This document shows positions 55,912-64,000 of a stretch of DNA of 64,000 nt, piece after piece; position 1 is the stretch's first letter; each line of letters opens with the position of its first letter. Origin of the DNA: Notospermus geniculatus. Taxonomy: Eukaryota > Nemertea > Pilidiophora > Heteronemertea > Lineidae. Under the pieces are notes generated by a model. It was not told the origin of the DNA, did not search any database, and worked only from the letters and a program-made list of their open reading frames with translations. The translations under genes and the position numbers were made by a program. Where the stretch lies: NCBI GenBank assembly GCA_002633025.1, contig NMRB01001442.1:8087-72086 (forward strand), in the 5' to 3' direction.

Positions 55912-55998
55912 CCATCCCTTCCAGAAACCTTTCTTGGAACTCAAACCTGCGACCTTTCGGTCTTGAACCCGACAATCAACCACTGCGCCACCCACACG
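55912..55998 (-). repeat. SINE fragment (CTTTCTTGGAACTCAA body, CACTGCGCC head)
   Basis: CCAGAAACCTTTCTTGGAAC…CTGCGACC…GGTCTTGAACCCGACAATC…CACTGCGCCACCC matches the body and head order of the minus-strand SINE at 40550-40705. Confidence 0.65.
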
Positions 55999-56149
55999 AG
56001 GAGTGGACTAAACTACCCTGTGACTCAGGGGTCAAGCTGTCCCCATGCTTCGCTTTAGGGAACAAAGAGTTTATAATGACCATAGATAAAAGCGTGAATC
56101 TTCAAGGACTCTTGAGCCCACTGGCCCTTTCCGCGTCACCGGCAGAATA

Positions 56150-56460
56150 ACCATGGTTTGCTAATTAACTAAGAAGTTAATTGGGAGGGTTCTTACAATT
56201 AGTTTGATTGGAGGATATTAGGTCTCGCAAATTCTCGTGATGTGAACGAGATAAGGAAAGAACCGTTTGAAGTTGTTGACAATGATATGGGTGTACGTGA
56301 TCATTCTGTCAGTTGCTGACGCTGCATTCGTCGGCGGTTTTGTTCATTGCCTCGCTATCCTAATTAATAGTTTTATGTCATCATTGAATTAATGAAACTC
56401 TGATGACTTGTTGACAGACAGCAAGAACTATTTACGATTTCATGGCGTTAATTAGGAGTA
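56150..56460. promoter_or_regulatory. Candidate regulatory module rich in TAATTA
   Basis: GCTAATTAACTAAG, AAGTTAATTGGG, ACAATTAGTTTGATTGG, CCTAATTAATAG, TTGAATTAATGAAAC and GTTAATTAGGAG within 310 bases, plus TTGTTGACAGACAG (Meis/TGIF-like). It is non-repetitive and non-coding. Confidence 0.3.
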
Positions 56461-56530
56461 GAATATGACGCAGTTAGCACACGTTTGAAGCCGGCAACGA
56501 GTGACGTCTTCAAATTGATGTATCCCATGT

Positions 56531-56815
56531 ACTAGTTCCTGATCTCACCGGCAGGACGAAATACTCTGATCGCCTCTCGCCCATCCCCACACTTCACACT
56601 AGCGGCGAAATATCGTGCCTCATTTCAGAAGATTATAGAAGATAACGCCATCTAGTGTCAAGTGTGGCCCATCCCATGATCGCTGGGAAACGCAGCGTGT
56701 TGATTGGTTGAAAAGGAATTGATTGTCCTTTTGTTGACCAGTCAACATGTTGGAAAAGAGAGAAGTTACTGATCGCAGTACTCAAACCTATACCGGTGAG
56801 ATCGGGAACCAGTCT
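56531..56815. mobile_element. GATCTCACCG-family MITE, copy 4
   Basis: ACTAGTTCCTGATCTCACCG-GCAGG and the inverted ACCGGTGAGATCGGGAACCAGT bound 285 bases. The inner GTTGATTGGTTGAAAAG is shared with copies 2 and 3. Confidence 0.8.
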
Positions 56816-56959
56816 CGGCGCCAGCGTGACGTCATCAAATGGCTACCTTACGGACCCTGTCATAAATTACACTCGAAACGGTGTAAACTAATTATTTCAA
56901 CTTGCTCGATCTCACACTTTACTTCAAGGCTCCCAGCTGTGGCTGCGGTACCACATTAA

Positions 56960-58020
56960 CAAAATAACGGCTACGTGCCAAGTAACCCGGATGAGCAATC
57001 TGGCCACCTGGTGGCTGCGGTGTTGACCATCAAAAGTCCACAGGAAAATAATAGATTCCGCAGGTGCAAAACCACGTCTGCTCATCAAGGGAGATTAAGT
57101 TTGTGTTTAGGTGATAGTTTGGCTGTTGATATGGGAAAGGACCACAGTTAATGATGCGACGGAAATGTATGGTTGGTTTTCATCATTTTGTTGGGACATT
57201 TGAGAGAATCTTCTCTCGGTTTTCATCGATTTGACCTAGAGGGGGTATTTAAATTGATGGAATCGCTGTTGAATGGCCGGGAAAACATGTATATTGACAA
57301 ATGAACACTGCAAGAACAAGAGACCGCGTGCCGCCTGCCGCCGTTAGAGACGTGAGCGGGAATAGACGACGAAATCTCATGCCACAGTGCGTGATTTTAC
57401 GAGTCTCTCTCCAGGCTGACTTTAGAATCGCTGCGTGGAGGTTATTGTTAATCGTGCAACTCTCAAGGTTGCACTGAAGGTCACTCATTCTACACAGAAA
57501 CGTAAACAAGTTGTTTCCTAAACATTCTATCATTTCCGTATCGTCTGCTTCAATGGATGAGCAAAGCTGGCAGCCTTCGTCTGTTTGTTTACCAACGACC
57601 GCAGCATGGTTGGTAGAAATTGCGAACTGAAGCGAAACGTAATTACTCGAAATGCTAAGCCCGTTGAAAGGGAGAGCGCTCACTGCGAAAAAACCGCATG
57701 TCTGTGTGTGGTTCTTGTTTACACCGCATCCAAGCGGGAAAATACCACGTTTTCTGCACCCCGGGGCAGGTACGGTGGTAAACAGTTGTAAAATACCCAC
57801 AGAGCAGCCAGAATGGCACAGTAAACATCAGCGACTGTGGGCACTGTAGTTGCGGGTTCGTTCCAAGGTCGAGACCGCCATTCCCAAGCAAAGAGTAATG
57901 CCGTCTCTATTCTAGGTTATTAACAGTCCGCTTTATCACATTCTCCGGAAGTCAGGATGACATTTTATCGAAATCGTGCTCCCAGACCATTAATTTTTTA
58001 TCATTATAACGACCACAACA
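56960..58020. other. Gene-free stretch
   Basis: About 1 kb. A 183-codon minus-strand frame (57249-57800) starts only at GTG and has no splice or domain support. No repeat was recognised. Confidence 0.4.
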
Positions 58021-58025
58021 TCATT

Positions 58026-58063
58026 GTGGGAATTCCCTCCTGACCTTAATGGGGATAATTCCC
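58026..58063. promoter_or_regulatory. Two kappaB-like sites with a Su(H)-type word
   Basis: GTGGGAATTCCCTCC contains the palindrome GGGAATTCCC and overlaps GTGGGAA. Fourteen bases later comes GGGGATAATTCCC. Two Rel-type words this close are uncommon by chance, but no gene is attached. Confidence 0.25.
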
Positions 58064-58079
58064 AGGAAAGAGAGAATAG

Positions 58080-60180
58080 ATACACGGAAGGAACAGGGAT
58101 GATGAACGATTTGAACAAGTTGTAAGCATGTATTATGGTGCCGGGGAATATTCACTTAGCATGGTATCTGACATGTCATGATGTACATCTAAATAACTTG
58201 CTCACGCTAGCGGACTTCACATAGCTGGGACGGCAATCCTCGCCAAATGAGTGTGTTGTGTACCGAAGTCGACTTTTGGTTGTTTCTATGTGGAATTTGG
58301 TGATAGAATAACACCGCAAGATGGACTTGAGTCCAGTCCATCTTCCAGGTGATACCCATGCGGTATCTTTCAATGATAATTGAGCTGCAAAAGATGGCCG
58401 AGTGTTGCAGACGACACAGCTAAGTTCGTACTGTTTTAAAGCCTTGTGTCTGAGACGACACAGATCGTGACTGATAAACAACCCATTCCATTGGTCAGCG
58501 CCGAATCACGTGACCAAGCAAAAGGAAATATGGAGTACGTACTCGGGGTTTATCCATCACGACAACAACAACGGGCGACAGTGGCGCCGCGACGTTCATG
58601 AACACCGGAGACTGGTTGCAAAATAGCCTGGTTAACTTGCCAATCAACTCAATGATATGGCCATGTTTTGCCCAGAAAGTTCGAACACTTGCATGTCCGA
58701 CAACTTTTTCGGAAGTGTCATCCGAGGTGACGTGGGGCGAACCGCCGGTGTCGTATAAAACGCGAACACGAACTCATTGGCATGATTATGGAACGATGAT
58801 CATGTCAGATAAATGTGATGACATGGGATGAGTGTCTGTCATGCCAATTATCATAAGATACGCTTTTTCGACTGGTGGTTCTGCGCAGAAAGCCCGTGAT
58901 TCTGGAGAAAGTTTTTCCAGAGAAGGCGGCCGGGGGACTCCGTGAGACAGACTGATGTGGATTTCAGCAGCACCGCCAACCTCACAACGAACATTCGACA
59001 AGGAAACGTCTTCAAATGAAAGAAGAAGCGAAATTACAACCATTGAAGATTTCAACCGCAAAAACAGCCGAGACAAATTACACGGCAGTAAAATGGACGT
59101 CGACGTACCCTAGAGTCAAAGGAGGTAGAAAAATCCCCAAAACAAAATGGCCGACTTGTGATTAGGAAAAGCAGCAGATGATAATTACGACACATCGTCT
59201 GCACTAATGGATGAAAACTACTGCGGTTTTCTCCGATCAAAAGGCAACTTCAGCACCCAAGGCGAGACGAAGCCTCCTTAGAATCGAAATTATGTAGTAT
59301 TGCTTACATAATTAGAGTAATCATTCGAGTAAGACACCTTGTAGCTTGAGGGCGAAGAGGCCAACGGCCTGTGGCCATGGCGCCAGGGTTAATTAAAATA
59401 ATTCGTTTTGCCACGATATTTGAAGTATTCATCGTGATCATTGGTGAAGTTGACAACAGATACAACCCATAAGTAGGCCTACAGACAGAAATCCTGGTAC
59501 AGGTCAAGGAATGCTACTCATCTTTATAGAACAAAAGTACCAACCTCAAACGCAATGCCATGTTTATAATACACCACTCAGAGTGGGTGATCGAAAATAA
59601 AACACAGAATTGTCAAGTTTGATTTGCTGGACTGAAGTTCCTACACGATATCAGGTCAGTTTTAAAAGTCATTCCATTATTTATATGCTCCCATCCAAGA
59701 TGGGTGAATATAAAAACCGGATTTAGGACAATTTAAAATGCCAGACCCAAATTCCATTTCATTTCAGACAAAGTCGCTATGCAATTTTTTCCTATCGGTT
59801 ATTGTTATTTTGCGTATTGCTTTCCAAGGCTCCCAACCCCAGGAGCCAACCTGAGCTAATGAATCCGCTGACATAGCTATGTCAACAAACAAATAGTCGT
59901 CTGCGCAAGAAAGCTGTCGTTACCACACCAAACAAACATACCTTACGGTTCTCGCACAGTTTTCGACGGCTTAACCGCCCATCAACCCTGATCTGTACCA
60001 GGTAATGGGTAATTCATTTCTTTTTATACAGGGGTGGAAAGTTACAACCAACGGAAATGAATTTACCACTTGGCGCTGGATGTAAATTCAGACCGAAACC
60101 GTTCCCGTTTCAGTAGACGAACATGAAAATGCAACAATACGGCTCAATTAGAAACGTTTGTGCGTAGATGTCAAGTGGAC
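58080..60180. other. Gene-free stretch
   Basis: 2.1 kb with no supported gene. A TATA-like CGTATAAAACGCG at 58752-58764 follows GGTGACGTGGGGCG, but no exon or donor that convinces follows. Short TCAGAGTGGGTG-type words near 59577 are not repeated. Confidence 0.4.
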
Positions 60181-60184
60181 GGTG

Positions 60185-60330
60185 ATGCGAAACTACGGCT
60201 AAGGTATCAATGTCATGAATACGAAACAACGGCTATGAAATCAATGCGATGAGTGCGAAACAACGGCTATGGAATCAATCATCAATGTCAGGGATTGTAA
60301 CTGCTTGAATGCGAAACGACGGCTCTAATA
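60185..60330. repeat. Imperfect tandem repeat, GCGAAACAACGGCTATG core
   Basis: Cores at about 60187, 60220, 60250 and 60312, with AATCAATG-type linkers giving roughly 30-60 base spacing. Confidence 0.75.
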
Positions 60331-60339
60331 CGGCGGCCC

Positions 60340-62640
60340 ACGCTTTGATATTCAAACGCGCGCCGCCTATGTAGGCCTACATCAATTGTAAGATTATTCA
60401 TATCGAATTGCAACAAACAGAAAGCATAGGTCAAAAATATTGACGTCGAGTTACATATTTCATAGCGATGTTCGCGTATATATCACCTTATCGGCAAAAC
60501 ACTCATCTCGAAGCACCGAATGTCAGTCTCCATTTAGTCGAGATCAGATTCCAGGATAATGGAGAAGGAAGGTAAACAGTTGGAGCCGAATGTTCAGAGG
60601 CTCAGAGTCTTATTTGATGAGAAAATCCCCTTCAACGCGACCTTCTCCTACGCGATGCTTCCGTATGCTGTCTCATCGCGGTGATCACGGATTACGACGA
60701 CCACAACATGCGACAGTGGCGCTCTGTGGTGATTGTTGGAACTAATTATCCCGGGCAAATTCGCTGAAAAGGCGCGATGCCCATGGCCCATTTGACCAGC
60801 TTACCAGCGGCCATTGAATGGTATATTCTTACGTCATATTACTGCACAATATGAGGTCAATATAATTGCCAATCGTTCTTCAACCCTATTTTGGTGTATG
60901 GGCCGCTTTAAAAAGTGTCTTTTACTTCTCAAAGGAGAAGAATTCCCGTAGGCCTTATTTATCATCCTGGAAAGAGGCGGGTGTGAAAAAGTGTTGTGTC
61001 CGCGTATTATTCGGATCCATCTCGCCAGAGTTATCATGTCGGGAGAATCAGACAGTTAATATCGCCCCGAGCCGATCATGTAAGACCTGTTGTAGCGCCA
61101 ATTTCCCGCCAAGGAAAAGACAGCTACTGTCCACAAAAGTTTCAAATCGGAGAAGAAAAACTGACCAAGATTGCTCTGGACAAACAAACGTTGTAATCGG
61201 ACCTAATCCCCCGGAACATTAGCTAACAAATCTACAATTTTCCACTCATTGGTTTGTGTACAACCGTGAGTTCTGCGACCGCCATGTTTTTTTTCTACAT
61301 CAGGAGGTCGCCATCTTGTCAATCTTCGCCCCTCAGTTGTCAACTCTCCGTGTTCTTGACGACATTTCCCCAATTACGCCGTCCCGGTCACCTGCCCGGG
61401 TCCAATTTTTATCCAATCCAACCAATTTACTGAACATCATCTCATTAGGCCACTTATTCCCATCGTTCCGTTCGCGGTTTGTGTTTTATACCTTACATCG
61501 CAATTTAGTCACGAATTTCCTCTGTATTTTTTTCGTCATTTTTTGTGGGTATGGAACTAGAGGGGGTACTGTTAGACGTAATTGTGTTGCAGGAATGTGG
61601 CACTGCGTTGTACTGCCAAGGGGAATCAAGTTTTGAAGGCCCGGTCTCTAGCTTGCAGGGAAAGTTTCAAGTCGGAAGTGTCAAGCAAAAACTCAACCAG
61701 CGGTTTTGCATGAACTTGAAAAATGGGTTCTTCAAGTTGTACTGTCGTGTACGATATTAACGAGCAATGACAAATTCTTGGCAATCGGATGGATTTAGTT
61801 TGTAACTCTAAATGGGCATTACGATAATGCAAATGGAATAACAAGAGAATCCGATCAAACTGGATTGATTTAATTCTTTGAATGACTGAGGGCTTTGTTT
61901 TCTTTCGAAGAATGTAGTTAGTCATTTAGTCGCAAGTTGGAGTCAAGACTGGAGTAGCTTGAAAGATGTTCGGACATCAATAGCATCACGGAGCAACGCT
62001 CCAGGCGTGCACGCGGAGGCCTACCTTGTGCCCCCTGGCCCCCACAGACACAATACTGCACGGCCATCCTACTTCTACCCGCACATTTTACAGTAGGCCT
62101 GTTATCTCACCCCGAACTCGGTGCAGGCCGATTCATTCGCACCCAATACGCCCCCTAGTGGTCTCTAAACAAAACGATGTTGTGGTCGTCGTCAAGAGGT
62201 AAACGACCTAAGAAAGCTCTGGAGCTGTAGTAATGTGATTTTACCTAACATTTCATTTTGATTTTATCATTATGTGATGAATATCAAAACTTGTAGATAA
62301 TGGCAACAATCCGTAGTTAACAAGATTAAAAATCACTAATTTGAGAGTCGATTTTATTTCAAAATAGTTTCAACTGGAGAAGAAAATTTGATAAATCAGA
62401 CCGTCATCTTTAAGATCAGATCAGAAAATACCACGTTAAATGAAAATGTCATTAAGATTTTTTAACAATTCTTATCTAGGATCTTATTTTAATGGTTGAT
62501 ATGGTGATGACATTAAGGAGAAATTCACCGTGTTTTTGACAACTGAAATGATATCTTCATTCGAGGATGTTTGGGGATCAATTCAATGGTTCTTTCTACC
62601 AGACGATCAAAGTTTTAACAAGTAGAGATGAGTCCAAGTA
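60340..62640. other. Gene-free stretch
   Basis: 2.3 kb. No exon with codon or splice support was found, although several 100-130 codon frames are open by chance (for example 61256-61636). AGGTCGCCATCTTG at 61306 and GTAGGCCTACATC at 60371 are isolated words. Confidence 0.4.
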
Positions 62641-62649
62641 AAATTATCT

Positions 62650-63376
62650 TAAAGGACCACGGTATTGTCACTTTTTGTCGACAGCTGGCGCCACCGGCGG
62701 TGATTGCAACATTCTCCAATACCGTTTCGTCCCAGTGTTGGAGAATGTATGATTACAATACAATGCATACGTTGATACTCTAGGAACGAGAGTTACTATC
62801 AACATGGGGCGAGGTTGATAAGCAGCAGTAGTTCGACAACAAGAGGTCTTCCTTAACGCGGTTACGTTTAGGGCAGGATAGGAAAGGAATACAGGGCCCC
62901 TTTAAATAATGATGGTGCTGCCGCCTATGTACCGACATAAAAACTATTTCCAAATGTCTTTTTACTGCTTCATAATAGTGTATGTGCCCCTCAGAATGAA
63001 ACCTCCCTAATAAGGACACCTTCGGACAGAGCGATGTTGTCCTCAATTGAGAGGTGTCCTGATTACAAAGGTCAAAATGAATAGAATTCTCCAGTATGGG
63101 AGAGACTTGTATCGTCCTTAAAGTGGCACAGTAGAGTATTCCTAAACATACCCGCGTTAAGGGAGACCTCTATTGGCAATATTGTTAAACTACCGCTTAT
63201 CAACCTCGCCTCATGTAGAGTAACTCTCGTTGCTAGGGTATCCACGTATGCATTGTATTGTAATCATACATTCTCCAACACTGGGGCGAAAGGCAAAACT
63301 GCGGTATTGAAGAATGATGAAATCACCGCCGGTGGCGCCGTCTGTCGACAAAAAGTGGCATTATCGTGGTCCTTTA
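62650..63376. mobile_element. 727-bp DNA element with very long (about 250-bp) inverted arms
   Basis: The outer ends are TAAAGGACCACGGTATTGTC and …GGCATTATCGTGGTCCTTTA. The arms continue through GGCGCCACCGGCGGTG / CACCGCCGGTGGCGCC, the ATTCTCCAATACCG segment, GCGAGGTTGATAAGC / GCTTATCAACCTCGCC, and AACGCGGTTACG / CCGCGTTAAGGG, fading near 62907 and 63118. The centre (about 210 bases) has no coding capacity but contains an AATAAGGACACC…GAGAGGTGTCCT hairpin. A solo arm lies at 53026-53224. Confidence 0.88.
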
Positions 63377-63379
63377 ACA

Positions 63380-63922
63380 GAGAGATGGCCTCCTGGCGGA
63401 TCTGTCCATTAAAGAGATAAGCCTACCCTTGACTGTCGTATTTCCGGACAACATTAGACCAAGACCTTTTTCAACTCCGATAACTTATCCTGTACTTTTA
63501 TGTCGATGAAGAAATTGAAGAATCGCGAACTAGTGCAGCGTCTCTTATCTTCACGGATGATTCGCTCCATTCTAAAATCCATTTTCATTTCGCAGACGAC
63601 GACATCATTATTCGCATTATCTCCAGATAATCAGAAGATTTGGGGCAACCTCGATTTCTAGAACTAAGCTGAGGTTCGAGTCATAAAGCGGCAAGCAGTC
63701 ATCAATCTCGGCTTGTTTTCTTGACTCTTATCGTCCATTTCTCATCTTTATTGTTTTTCCGAGGTTTGTTCAAAAAAATAGACTTAAAAACTCGTTTGCT
63801 CATTTCTCCGGACAACGAACCCGGTTGATTTTTGCGACAATCTGAAATCGACGACATCTTAAAACTTTGTAAAGACTCAAAATTGTCTCTGTATAGCCAG
63901 ACCAACTGGTGTAACAGGAATG
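63380..63922. other. Gene-free end of contig
   Basis: No recognised feature. Short frames lack support. Confidence 0.4.
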
Positions 63923-64000
63923 NNNNNNNNNNNNNNNNNNNNNNNNNNNNNNNNNNNNNNNNNNNNNNNNNNNNNNNNNNNNNNNNNNNNNNNNNNNNNN
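63923..64000. other. Assembly gap (N run to the window edge)
   Basis: Unknown bases from 63923 onward. Confidence 0.99.

Noticed and set aside
57249-57800. 183-codon minus-strand frame, the longest in the gene-poor half
   Set aside because: It begins at GTG, not ATG. There are no recognisable motifs, no splice sites at its edges and no low-complexity explanation either. It is most likely a chance open frame.

Overview
This window is eukaryotic nuclear DNA from a metazoan. The evidence is GT-AG introns, AATAAA polyadenylation signals, an intron-rich mitochondrial EF-Ts gene, a rolling-stone-type membrane protein, a PDE12-type deadenylase, tRNA-derived SINEs and dozens of short foldback elements (MITEs). 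The repeat style (frequent 'taggcctac', many hairpin MITEs, several tRNA-SINE families, minisatellites) suits a marine invertebrate such as an echinoderm, hemichordate, lancelet or lophotrochozoan. No marker present decides the species. The contig has an internal gap (50091-50698) and a terminal gap (63923-64000). Nothing prokaryotic, no CRISPR array and no intact virus was seen.

Layout. Positions 1-9300 are repeats: a 540-bp minisatellite, a nested palindromic complex (783-2267), two opposed tRNA-SINEs (2533-3175), further minisatellites, several MITEs and a degenerate telomere-like G-rich tract. Positions 9329-11130 hold the terminal exon of a LicD/fukutin-type protein, followed by a remnant ORF resembling a non-LTR retrotransposon C-terminus. 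Positions 11140-17200 hold hairpin elements and a 1.2-kb A+T-rich block. Positions 17210-27743 are the gene-dense core: a rolling-stone-like gene (minus strand, 3 exons), TSFM (minus strand, 5 exons) and PDE12 (plus strand, 7 exons). TSFM and PDE12 are divergent, about 2 kb apart, and both families act in mitochondria (translation elongation; mitochondrial poly(A) and 2-5A turnover). All reading frames and exon phases of these three genes close without error.

From 27.8 kb to the end I find no convincing protein-coding exon. The region holds many foldback elements, SINE copies, two tandemly duplicated tRNA-Leu(TAA) genes (minus strand, 54.4-55.1 kb), a candidate TATA promoter plus untranslated first exon (43.09-43.2 kb), and non-repetitive stretches with clustered homeodomain, nuclear-receptor, CRE/E-box or kappaB-like words. 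It reads as a gene-poor, possibly regulatory interval next to a gene outside the window.

The most notable observations are: a near-perfect ~530-bp palindrome capped at both ends by the same 26-bp perfect palindrome (30468-30996); a 727-bp element with ~250-bp inverted arms (62650-63376) and a solo arm elsewhere; a four-copy family with GATCTCACCG-type termini; a two-copy family with clear 5-bp target duplications; and an inverted pair of one MITE in which one copy abuts the assembly gap. I did not see a clearly new gene system.
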